NCBI RefSeq assembly: GCF_023914155.1
Contig: NZ_JAMWYS010000027.1
Location: 1-64,000 of the forward strand
DNA from: Solitalea agri
GTDB taxonomy: Bacteria; Bacteroidota; Bacteroidia; Sphingobacteriales; Sphingobacteriaceae
Length of the DNA: 64,000 nucleotides
Reading direction: 5' to 3'
The position numbers and the translations under genes are program-made. The notes under the pieces are model-generated. The model did no database searches, was not told the origin of the DNA, and was given only the letters and a program-made list of their open reading frames with translations. Each line of letters begins with the position of its first letter. The first letter of the stretch is position 1. Positions 36,805 through 44,087 of the stretch are shown here, one piece after another.

Positions 36805-38214
36805 CTATTTTTGCAGTTTGCTCTGGCAAACAAAGTCTGTCTTAGGTGTTGAAGTCTTTGCAATTGCAGCAAAACCTCCAGCCACTTCAGTAAAGTTATT
36901 GAACCCACGGGCCTTTAAAATGGAAGCAGTAATCATTGAACGATAACCACCGGCACAGTGAATGTAATAGTGGGTCTTGTGATCCAATGTTGGCATCCAT
37001 TCGTTTATACTGTCAAGAGGTTTGTTAAACGCTTCATCAACATGTTCAGCACGGTATTCACTTTCCTTGCGCACATCGAACACAACCGTTTCATCTTTTT
37101 TAAATCGAGTTGAAAACTCTTCTGCCGAGATGCTGTCAATTTTTTCAATATCCTTTCCGGCCTTTTTCCAAGCATCAAAGCCTCCAGCCAAATGACCAAT
37201 GGTATTGTCGTAGCCTACGCGAGCTAAACGCGTTACCGCCTCTTCTTCACGGCCAATATCAGTGATTAATAGAATTGGGTGTTTAAGGTCAGTTATTAGC
37301 GCACCAACCCATGCCGCAAACTGGCCATCCAAACCTATGTTTATTGAGTTTGGAATAAAACCCTGGCCAAATTCAACTGGTTTACGTGTATCTAAAATAA
37401 GTGCTTCTTCGCCTTCGGCCGCGGCTTCAAACTCTGCAGGAGAAAATGCTTTAGCGCCCTGGCTTAAAACTTCATCAATACTTTCGTAGCCCTTCTTGTT
37501 CAAAAGAGCATTTTTAGGGAAATATTGCGGAGGAGGAGCAATGCCGTCTAAAACTTCTTTAACAAACTGCTCCTTGGTAAGGTCTCTTAGTGCATAATTC
37601 ACTTCTTTTTGATGACCAAGTGTATCCCAGGTTTCTTTGCTCATGTTTTTGCCACATGCAGAGCCCGCACCATGCGCAGGGTAAATGATCAGATCGTCAG
37701 GTAAGGTCATCACCTTGTTGCGAAGTGAATCATAAAGTAAACCGGCGAGGTCTTCTTTCGTTAAGTCTGATTTAACAGCCAAATCAGGGCGACCAACATC
37801 TCCAATAAATAAGGTATCGCCGCTAAACAGACTGTAATATTTACCGTTTTCATCAATCAGTAAAAAACAGCTCGACTCTAGCGTATGACCAGGAGTATGT
37901 AAAACTTTGATCCTTACATCGCCAATTTTAAACTCTTCGTTATCTTTTGCAATATGGGATTCAAAACCTGTTTCGGCGGTAGGGCCGTATACAATGGTTG
38001 CTCCTGTTTTTTTAGCCAAATCAACGTGCCCTGAAACAAAGTCGGCGTGAAAATGGGTTTCAAAAACATACTTTATTTTAGCACCTTCTTTTTCGGCTTT
38101 TGCAATGTAAGGAGCAACTTCTCTTAACGGGTCAATAATAGCAGCTTCTCCGTTTGATTGTATATAATAAGCGCCTTGCGCCAAGCATCCTGTATAAATT
38201 TGTTCTACTTTCAT
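36805..38214 (-). CDS. Persulfide dioxygenase-rhodanese fusion (MBL fold)
   Basis: A 469-residue cytosolic protein. The N-terminal metallo-beta-lactamase fold (1-250) carries HFHADFVSGH (His54, His56, Asp58, His63), the ETHE1-type iron site, and PAHGAGSACG. Two rhodanese domains follow (about 265-365 and 375-460). The second has the catalytic Cys420 (HCAGGYRS); the first has Asp in place of Cys (LITDIGREEE) and is probably structural. ETHE1-type enzymes oxidise glutathione persulfide to sulfite, and rhodanese can form thiosulfate, matching the thiosulfate and sulfite transporters around it. It has a 68-base leader with a C-rich stretch. Confidence 0.92.
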   Translation of the reverse strand: MKVEQIYTGCLAQGAYYIQSNGEAAIIDPLREVAPYIAKAEKEGAKIKYVFETHFHADFVSGHVDLAKKTGATIVYGPTAETGFESHIAKDNEEFKIGDVRIKVLHTPGHTLESSCFLLIDENGKYYSLFSGDTLFIGDVGRPDLAVKSDLTKEDLAGLLYDSLRNKVMTLPDDLIIYPAHGAGSACGKNMSKETWDTLGHQKEVNYALRDLTKEQFVKEVLDGIAPPPQYFPKNALLNKKGYESIDEVLSQGAKAFSPAEFEAAAEGEEALILDTRKPVEFGQGFIPNSINIGLDGQFAAWVGALITDLKHPILLITDIGREEEAVTRLARVGYDNTIGHLAGGFDAWKKAGKDIEKIDSISAEEFSTRFKKDETVVFDVRKESEYRAEHVDEAFNKPLDSINEWMPTLDHKTHYYIHCAGGYRSMITASILKARGFNNFTEVAGGFAAIAKTSTPKTDFVCQSKLQK

Positions 38215-38282
38215 GATACCCCCTATCCCCCTAAAAGGAGGAAATTTTTGATGGTTATTGATTTAATTATTATAGCATTGTC

Positions 38283-38915
38283 CTAAAAGTCTCCAAGAGA
38301 GGATTTAGGGCTTAAGTTTATAAATAATTCCGATCCGGCCCGAGGCTTTACAGAGTTATAACATTCATTGATGGTCTTTAGTTCGAAGTTTGCTTCAAAC
38401 AGTGTTTTGTATTCTTCTTTCGTTCCTCCAAATGGTGGACCTTGTTGCTCGAAGTTTCGGTTAAATAAAACTCCTACAAGCTTACCATTGGGGTTCAATA
38501 GGTCATGAACCTTTTTTACGTACTTTTCTCTAAGCAAAGGATCCAATGCGCAAAAGAAGGTCTGTTCAAGTATTAAATCATAACTTCCTGATAATTCAAA
38601 AAAATCACCGGTTATAATGGTTAATCCATTGTCCAGCCAGTTCGAAAGTTTCTCTTTTATCTGTTTAGTTATGGTTTCAGATATATCAACTAAGGTGATT
38701 GCCGAAAAGCCCTGTTCCAATAAATACTCGGCTTCATAGGCGTTGCCACAGCCGGGTATTAAAATCGAGATCGACTTATTAGTTAACTGATCGATATACG
38801 CCTTTAATGGAGGTGAAACAGTTCCTAAATCCCAGCCAGTCTGCGCTGTTTGATAGCGATTGTTCCAAAAATCAGCATCAAGCGATAAGTCAGTAATTGA
38901 AACTTCTTTTTTCAT
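38283..38915 (-). CDS. TPMT-family SAM methyltransferase (thiol/halide type)
   Basis: A 210-residue cytosolic methyltransferase. The family signature is clear: DFWNNRYQTAQTGWDLGTVSPPL near the start, SAM motif ILIPGCGNAYEAEYLL (about 52-67) and VDIS. Proteins of this type methylate thiopurines, other thiols, halides or sulfide. It starts 2 bases after the thioredoxin stop, so the genes are translationally close. In this cluster a role in methylating sulfide or thiols is plausible but not shown. Confidence 0.87.
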   Translation of the reverse strand: MKKEVSITDLSLDADFWNNRYQTAQTGWDLGTVSPPLKAYIDQLTNKSISILIPGCGNAYEAEYLLEQGFSAITLVDISETITKQIKEKLSNWLDNGLTIITGDFFELSGSYDLILEQTFFCALDPLLREKYVKKVHDLLNPNGKLVGVLFNRNFEQQGPPFGGTKEEYKTLFEANFELKTINECYNSVKPRAGSELFINLSPKSSLGDF

Positions 38916-38917
38916 CG

Positions 38918-39214
38918 CTATACATGAGATTTTAAAACATTTTCAAGTTGAACTGCAGGAACGATGCCTGATTGTCGCCATTTAACCTCGCCACCTTTGA
39001 AAAGAATAAGTGTTGGAACGCCCATAACGTTAAATGCAGATGCCGCTGAAGGGTTTTTATCCACATCAACCTTAATAATAGTTACCGATTCTCCCACTTT
39101 TCCTTTAACCTCATCTAAAATTGGCGACATCATTTTACATGGTCCGCACCAGGTTGCAAAAAAATCAACCAAAACTGGTGTGTTTGATTTAATGATTTCG
39201 GAGAACGTAGCCAT
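38918..39214 (-). CDS. trxA: Thioredoxin
   Basis: A 98-residue cytosolic thioredoxin with active site WCGPC (Cys23, Cys26), the buried Asp in VLVDFFATWCGPC and cis-Pro in GVPTLILF. It is a little shorter than E. coli TrxA (109) at the N-terminus. It reduces disulfides and may deliver electrons to sulfur transfer by the neighbouring rhodanese. It lies inside the sulfur cluster, so it is probably a dedicated paralogue; a general thioredoxin may be elsewhere in the genome. The spacer to the miniprotein gene upstream is 42 bases. Confidence 0.93.
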   Translation of the reverse strand: MATFSEIIKSNTPVLVDFFATWCGPCKMMSPILDEVKGKVGESVTIIKVDVDKNPSAASAFNVMGVPTLILFKGGEVKWRQSGIVPAVQLENVLKSHV

Positions 39215-39256
39215 ATTGTTTTAGAATTTATGAATAGAGTTTAATTTATTAGTTAA

Positions 39257-39376
39257 CTATCGTGTAATTACCTGTTTTTTAAACGAATGTTCCTCTTTTT
39301 TATGAAGGGTAAACATGGTAAACCAGAATAATATGTTTGCTAGTAAAAAGAATACAAGTGATTTTTTGTTTTTCAT
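39257..39376 (-). CDS. 39-residue single-pass membrane miniprotein
   Basis: Reading on the minus strand from the ATG at 39376 gives 39 codons and a TAG stop at 39257-39259. The protein has a basic start (MKNKKS), one membrane segment (LVFFLLANILFWFTMFTL) and a charged tail (HKKEEHSFKKQVITR). Its ATG overlaps the TGA of the TauE/SafE permease gene as ATGA (39373-39376), the classical arrangement for translational coupling. This makes a real gene likely. I do not recognise the family. It could be a small subunit of the permease, but that is inference. Confidence 0.6.
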   Translation of the reverse strand: MKNKKSLVFFLLANILFWFTMFTLHKKEEHSFKKQVITR

Positions 39377-40170
39377 TTAATTAATAACTCTTTAATAATG
39401 ATGAATGAACCCATAACTAATACAAACCAGCCAAAAGCAGGTTTTAGCTTCTCGTTGCTAACCTTTTTGGATAAAGTACTCCCAATTAAAATACCCACAG
39501 CAGCTATTCCGAAGAATTTTAACATAAAGCTCCAGTCAGATGCCTGTATACCTACGTGATTACTTAAAAAGCCAACTAATGAATTGAGCACAATGATTAC
39601 CAATGAAGTTCCTATCGCTTTTTTGATCGGTAAGTTGGCCATTAGAACTAGCGCAGGAATGATCAGAAATCCTCCACCTGCACCAACCAGCCCGGTTAAC
39701 TCTCCTACAAACAAGCCTTGCGCAATAAGTAAAATATTGTCGGGTGTAACTTTTGAGTTTATTGACTCCGTGTACTTCGGCTTCTTAATCATTGAGTAAG
39801 CTGCAAACAACATGACCACAGCAAAAAGGAGTAACAAGAACATTGATTTATCAATGGTAATTTCTCCAAATGAAACCACCGTTTCCGGAATAAACTTTAC
39901 CAGGAAACTTCGGGTAATAAACACCGAAAAAACTGAGGGCAAGCCAAATAATAAAACACTTCGCCAGTCGATATTTCCCTGTTTAAAATGGCTAACAGAG
40001 CCAACAGCACTCGTTAATCCCACAATAAACAATGAATAGGCCGTAGCTTGTACGGTATTTACATTAAATAAGTATACCAGTATGGGTACGGTTAAAATTG
40101 AGCCGCCTCCTCCAATTAACCCAAGTGTGAGCCCCATTAAAATTGCTCCTGCATATCCTATTAACTCCAT
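39373..40170 (-). CDS. TauE/SafE-family sulfite/sulfonate exporter
   Basis: A 265-residue inner-membrane protein with eight hydrophobic segments and the family repeat GGGGSILTVPILVYLF (about 20-36) and its second-half counterpart GAGGGFLIIPALVLM. The family exports sulfite or moves sulfoacetate and related anions. It is the first gene of the minus-strand sulfur cluster. Sulfite made by the persulfide dioxygenase fits as substrate, but this is inference. The gene overlaps the miniprotein by 4 bases (ATGA). Confidence 0.9.
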   Translation of the reverse strand: MELIGYAGAILMGLTLGLIGGGGSILTVPILVYLFNVNTVQATAYSLFIVGLTSAVGSVSHFKQGNIDWRSVLLFGLPSVFSVFITRSFLVKFIPETVVSFGEITIDKSMFLLLLFAVVMLFAAYSMIKKPKYTESINSKVTPDNILLIAQGLFVGELTGLVGAGGGFLIIPALVLMANLPIKKAIGTSLVIIVLNSLVGFLSNHVGIQASDWSFMLKFFGIAAVGILIGSTLSKKVSNEKLKPAFGWFVLVMGSFIIIKELLIK

Positions 40171-40303
40171 TTTGTATTTGTTGATTTAGGTAAGGCAAAG
40201 GTGGGTATTAATATCTTCGGAAGTCTTGACCATAAAAGCTCTTTTGTTGCACTTTTTACTGATGGACTTTATTCCCGAGAGGGTTAGTAGATTTTGGCCA
40301 AAT

Positions 40304-40335
40304 AAAAAAGGATCTCCTTTTTTGGGAGATCCTTT
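40304..40335 (-). terminator. Intrinsic terminator of pyrH-frr
   Basis: An 11-bp perfect stem (AAAGGATCTCC at 40307-40317, GGAGATCCTTT at 40325-40335) has a minus-strand tail TTTTTTATT. It lies 26 bases after the frr stop. Confidence 0.88.
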
Positions 40336-40360
40336 AATGCTTATGTAGCAGACGTTTGTC

Positions 40361-40924
40361 TTAAACTGTTAAAATGTCTTTTTCTTTAATTTCAACAAGT
40401 TTATCGATTTTAATGATGTATGCATCAGTTAATTTCTGAACTTCAGCCTCGCCGCCTTTAATTTCATCTTCAGAAACACCGTCTTTTGATAATTTTTTGA
40501 TCTTTTCGTTAGCATCTTTACGGATGTTACGAACAGTAACTTTACCTTGTTCAGCTTCTGCTTTCACCTTTTTAACCAGGTCTTTACGGCGTTCTTCAGT
40601 TAAAGGAGGTACGTTAATACGCACTACGATTCCATCATTCTGAGGATTAAAACCAAGGTTGGCTTCCATGATTGCTTTCTCAATAGGAGAGATCATGGTT
40701 TTTTCCCAGGGCTGAATAACAATTGTACGCGCATCAGGAGTGTTGATATTAGCAACCTGGCTAATAGGCACCATGCTTCCGTAATAATCTACATGTACAC
40801 CATCAACCATAGTAGGCATTGCTTTGCCGGCACGAATTTTTAATAACTCACTATCAGTGTGCTCAACAGTTTTCTCCATGTGCTCTTTAGCATCGTCCAA
40901 CTGTTTTTTTATTAAGTCGTTCAT
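40361..40924 (-). CDS. frr: Ribosome recycling factor
   Basis: A 187-residue cytosolic protein that splits the post-termination ribosome together with EF-G. It has the three-helix bundle pattern (LLKIRAGKAMPTMVDGVHVDYYG near 25-47; VRINVPPLTEERRKDLVKKVK near 105-125) and the standard length. It follows pyrH across a 171-base spacer with a long-range inverted repeat, then a terminator. The pyrH-frr order is conserved widely. Confidence 0.96.
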   Translation of the reverse strand: MNDLIKKQLDDAKEHMEKTVEHTDSELLKIRAGKAMPTMVDGVHVDYYGSMVPISQVANINTPDARTIVIQPWEKTMISPIEKAIMEANLGFNPQNDGIVVRINVPPLTEERRKDLVKKVKAEAEQGKVTVRNIRKDANEKIKKLSKDGVSEDEIKGGEAEVQKLTDAYIIKIDKLVEIKEKDILTV

Positions 40925-40941
40925 ATATTTTTAAGATATGT

Positions 40942-41082
40942 GATTTGAGATATGCGTATTGAGATTACTCAATGCAATTCAATCTAAATTGACTATTTAT
41001 TCTCAATAATTAATCGATTTGAAATAGTTTAAATGAGGGAAATAAATTTTGATATTCTGTCCCACATCTAATATCTCAAATC
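40942..41082. repeat. Inverted repeat GATTTGAGATAT in the pyrH-frr spacer
   Basis: GATTTGAGATAT at 40942-40953 is matched perfectly by ATATCTCAAATC at 41071-41082, with 117 bases between. The arms lie next to the two gene ends, so the whole spacer could fold back. No open frame is in the spacer. Function unknown. Confidence 0.6.
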
Positions 41083-41095
41083 TAAAGTCTATTTC

Positions 41096-41803
41096 TTATC
41101 CCTCTACCAACGTACCAATTTGCTCACCTAAGGCAATTTTCATAAAGTTGCCTGGCTTGTTCATGTCAAACACAATAATTGGTAATTTATTTTCCTGACA
41201 AAGGGTAAATGCTGTCATGTCCATTACGTTCAGACTCTTCTCATAAACCTCACTGAAAGTAATTTTATCATAACGTACAGCAGCTGGATCTTTCTCCGGG
41301 TCGGCAGTGTAAATACCGTCAACACGAGTTCCTTTTAATACCACATCGGCTTCAATTTCAATAGCACGTAATGATGCAGCAGTATCAGTTGTAAAATAAG
41401 GGTTACCGGTTCCGGCTCCGAAAATCACTACACGGCCTTTTTCTAGGTGACGAACAGCACGGCGACGGATAAATGGCTCACAGATTTGTTCCATTTTAAT
41501 GGCAGAAAGTAAACGGGTTTTCATGCCGTTTTTTTCAAGGGCATCTTGTAAGGCCATGCTGTTGATAACAGTAGCCAGCATGCCCATATAATCAGCTTGT
41601 ACACGGTCCATACCGCCTTTTTCGGCGTCAAGGCCTCGGTGAATATTACCGCCACCAATAACTATGGCCACTTCTACGCCCTTTTCGGCTACCTCTTTAA
41701 TATCTTTTGCATATTGATTAACACGCTCTGGGTCAATACCGAAAGGTTTGTTGCCCATTAGAGACTCTCCGCTAAGTTTAAGTAGGATTCTTTTATAGTT
41801 CAT
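41096..41803 (-). CDS. pyrH: Uridylate kinase (UMP kinase)
   Basis: A 235-residue cytosolic enzyme that phosphorylates UMP to UDP for RNA and DNA precursors. It has the amino-acid-kinase fold with KLSGESLMG (about 9-17), [11 protein letters not shown], the signature [17 protein letters not shown] (about 130-146) and [15 protein letters not shown]. The length is typical. It is followed by frr. The upstream side holds the YefM-YoeB module rather than tsf, which normally precedes it. Confidence 0.96.
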   Translation of the reverse strand: MNYKRILLKLSGESLMGNKPFGIDPERVNQYAKDIKEVAEKGVEVAIVIGGGNIHRGLDAEKGGMDRVQADYMGMLATVINSMALQDALEKNGMKTRLLSAIKMEQICEPFIRRRAVRHLEKGRVVIFGAGTGNPYFTTDTAASLRAIEIEADVVLKGTRVDGIYTADPEKDPAAVRYDKITFSEVYEKSLNVMDMTAFTLCQENKLPIIVFDMNKPGNFMKIALGEQIGTLVEG

Positions 41804-41823
41804 TGGATGCGATAAAAACTGCG

Positions 41824-41831
41824 CAAAAATA
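41824..41831 (-). promoter_or_regulatory. Putative -7 box for pyrH
   Basis: On the minus strand this reads TATTTTTG (full TAnnTTTG match) 20 bases before the ATG at 41803. No TTG at the expected -33 distance. Confidence 0.4.
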
Positions 41832-41951
41832 GGAAAATTGTTTTAATGATGGGATAAGCAGATGTGTTTAGGTGATAAAAAGATATACTTGAATTGTACA
41901 TGGTTATACAAGATAATGTTGGATGTGACCGACAGGGTCATTATGGTATGG

Positions 41952-42206
41952 TTAATAATGATACCTACACTCAATTATTTTTATAACATTGTTTTCAACC
42001 CTGTAAACCAATCTGTGTTCTAAGGTTATTCTTCTCGACCACCAGCCGGAAAGATCATATTTTAGGGGTTCGGGGTTGCCTGTTCCTTCGTACGGGGTTC
42101 GACTAATTTCTTTAATAAGGTCATTTATTTTTTTGAGAATCTTTTTATCAGTGCCTTGCCAATAAATATAATCTTCCCAGGCCTCATCAGAGAACTCCTT
42201 ATTCAT
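41952..42206 (-). CDS. yoeB: YoeB/Txe-family mRNA interferase toxin
   Basis: An 84-residue ribosome-dependent endoribonuclease, the same length as E. coli YoeB. The catalytic residues fall at the same positions: Glu46 (NPEPL), Arg65 (EHRLVYR), His83 and Tyr84 (CRYHY at the C-terminus). It cleaves mRNA in the ribosomal A site. Its ATG overlaps the antitoxin stop as ATGA (42203-42206), the usual coupling that keeps antitoxin in excess. No key residue is missing, so the toxin looks active. Confidence 0.95.
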   Translation of the reverse strand: MNKEFSDEAWEDYIYWQGTDKKILKKINDLIKEISRTPYEGTGNPEPLKYDLSGWWSRRITLEHRLVYRVENNVIKIIECRYHY

Positions 42207-42457
42207 TCTTCGATTAACACCCTTTCATTGCCCCTGCCTTGATTAAATTGTTCAATTCCTCTCAACAGACGCGCCGCATTTTTGGGGCTTTTCATTAAAT
42301 AGAATGTTTCTTCCATACTCTCATAATCTGCTTTTGACATAACCACCATGTCTTCTCCGTTGGCGCGCTTTATAAAAAGTGGAGAACGAGATGTAAATAC
42401 CCTATCTAAGTATGATTTTAAACTTCGCCTAAAGTCGGAATATGTTGTAACGTCCAT
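42203..42457 (-). CDS. yefM: YefM/Phd-family antitoxin
   Basis: An 84-residue antitoxin: N-terminal DNA-binding dimer domain (MDVTTYSDFRRSLKSYLDRV) with the family motif IKRANGEDMVVMSKADYESMEETFYLM (about 30-56), then an acidic toxin-binding tail (about 58-84). It neutralises YoeB and represses its own promoter. It overlaps yoeB by 4 bases. The promoter and a double TGTACA-type operator lie just upstream. Confidence 0.93.
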   Translation of the reverse strand: MDVTTYSDFRRSLKSYLDRVFTSRSPLFIKRANGEDMVVMSKADYESMEETFYLMKSPKNAARLLRGIEQFNQGRGNERVLIEE

Positions 42458-42483
42458 TTTGTTAACTTATTTATTGGTAAATA

Positions 42484-42525
42484 CAAATATAAGGGCTATA
42501 AATTAATTGTACAATAAGTGGTACA
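42484..42525 (-). promoter_or_regulatory. yefM-yoeB promoter with overlapping TGTACA operator
   Basis: On the minus strand a -7 box TATATTTG (42484-42491) lies 20 bp from TTG (42512-42514). Overlapping the -33 end is TGTACA (42508-42513), and a second copy with one change (GGTACA, 42520-42525) follows at 12 bp centre to centre. The E. coli YefM-YoeB operator uses TGTACA cores in adjacent palindromes. Autorepression is therefore well supported by analogy. Confidence 0.7.
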
Positions 42526-42615
42526 TTTTTAAGACTGATCATAAAAAGCAAGATCTGCATTGCGCCTGCATTATATCCCAAAGTTAATTGTGCTATGATT
42601 GGGAGGGCTTAGAAC

Positions 42616-42653
42616 AAAAAAGAGATGCTTCTTTATCAGAAACAGCTCTTTTT
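42616..42653 (-). terminator. Terminator of the TlpA-like gene, related to the tsf terminator
   Basis: A long A-rich/T-rich stem with two mismatches (42617-42632 with 42638-42653) around a 5-base loop. Its core CTTCTTTATCAGAA (42628-42641, here preceded by G) is identical to the core at the tsf terminator (from 44043). Confidence 0.65.
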
Positions 42654-42685
42654 ATATTTAGTGGTGTAGAATACTGAAACTTCTT

Positions 42686-43846
42686 CTAAAATCGTTTTAC
42701 ATCATAAAATAACTCAGGGCTTGAATGTATGGCTAAGAATTTCTTCAATTCTGCTGGTTTAATGTTCTTCATTATAATTCTTCCGGTGCTATCTAAAAGA
42801 ACATTGGTTGGAAAGGCCTGGATAAATAATTTATTAGCTTCTTGTCCATCTATATCCCAGTACTGGGGCCATGGAAGGCTATACTTTTCAATAACTTCAA
42901 GCCAGTTTTGTTTATCTTTTTGCTTATCTGTTGAAATGCTTATTATTTCAAATCCATTGTATTTATATTTTTCGTAGATAATTTTCAGATCATTGAATTG
43001 TTCTCTACATGGACCGCAGTGACTATACCAGAAATCAACTAAAGTATATTTATGGTTAAAAAAACCAGTATCTAAATGCTCATTTTTATTATTTATAGCC
43101 ATGATACCAGGAAAGCGCTTTCCAATGCTTAACAAGCTTGCCTTTTTTATTTTTTGAGCAAGAACTTTACCCGTGTACGTATTCTTTATCGAATCTGAGA
43201 ATTGATCATAAATAGAGTCGAAAATATCCTCGTACCCAAAACTAAGAAGATGAGCAAGTTTCCAAAGTGAAACGTAAGAATCAGGATGCGCTTTTACATA
43301 TCTTAACAGTGTAGTATCATTCTCCTTATAATAATTATTCAATTTGCTTTCCAGATTTAATTTAATGCTGTCTGGCAAATTGCCTTTATGTACAGTGCTA
43401 AGGCTGTCCCACTTTTCATCAAGTCGATTCCGTTTGGTAGTTATAAGTTTGAAGGCATCGGTATAGGCTCCAAAATATTCTTTCATTGAACGGTTATTCA
43501 TCGGAGGGATTTCACGGTGAAGAGTGAAATCGCATTTTATTGACTGAGAACCTGGTTCTATAATACAAAAGTCACCTACATATTCACCTGAATTGTAAAT
43601 AAGCCGAACTGGCTGCGGGTATGCAATGGTGCCTTCGAAGTAAAATTTTTTATTGACAACGTTAGTTCTCAAATTTATCTTTTGAGGATAAAAACACGAG
43701 TCAGCAAGCATTTGTAGTTCAATAATTCCACTATCAGCATTTATATCTCCAATTACTTTAAAAGGAAGTGGCTTTTGTTGAGCGGATAAAATAATAGATG
43801 AAAATAGAAGGATCGAAATTAAATAAAAGAAACGTCTTGTTAACAT
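42686..43846 (-). CDS. TlpA-like thiol-disulfide oxidoreductase with DUF4369-like N-terminus
   Basis: A 386-residue exported protein with signal peptide about 1-22 (ending ILSAQ). Residues 25-115 form a beta domain like DUF4369, 120-245 a helical linker, and 245-380 a thioredoxin fold with CGPC (Cys277, Cys280) and cis-Pro region QAFPTNVLL. Such proteins act in the periplasm, often reducing cytochrome c or envelope disulfides. It is flanked by two related terminators and by the toxin-antitoxin pair, in a place where tsf and pyrH are usually close. That context suggests an inserted accessory segment. Confidence 0.85.
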   Translation of the reverse strand: MLTRRFFYLISILLFSSIILSAQQKPLPFKVIGDINADSGIIELQMLADSCFYPQKINLRTNVVNKKFYFEGTIAYPQPVRLIYNSGEYVGDFCIIEPGSQSIKCDFTLHREIPPMNNRSMKEYFGAYTDAFKLITTKRNRLDEKWDSLSTVHKGNLPDSIKLNLESKLNNYYKENDTTLLRYVKAHPDSYVSLWKLAHLLSFGYEDIFDSIYDQFSDSIKNTYTGKVLAQKIKKASLLSIGKRFPGIMAINNKNEHLDTGFFNHKYTLVDFWYSHCGPCREQFNDLKIIYEKYKYNGFEIISISTDKQKDKQNWLEVIEKYSLPWPQYWDIDGQEANKLFIQAFPTNVLLDSTGRIIMKNIKPAELKKFLAIHSSPELFYDVKRF

Positions 43847-44030
43847 AGCAGATATAGATATATAGGTAGCAGCAAATAAAGTGAATTTTAAATAAATAAC
43901 CTATTTGTTCAGCTTAAAGCGTTAACCATTAGTTAAATGTTATAATTTTTGGTCCTTAAAAGTATTTAATGGAGAAGAATTAGGAGTTGTGAAAATCTAA
44001 TTGTGGTGGGGTGCTAAATAGTCACTAACA

Positions 44031-44068
44031 AAAAAACGGCTACTTCTTTATCAGAAGCAGCCGTTTTT
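44031..44068 (-). terminator. Terminator of rplM-rpsI-rpsB-tsf
   Basis: A 16-position stem with one mismatch (44032-44047 with 44053-44068) around a 5-base loop, with a minus-strand tail TTTTTTTG, 19 bases after the tsf stop. Confidence 0.88.
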
Positions 44069-44087
44069 ATATTGTTTAAAAGGTTAA

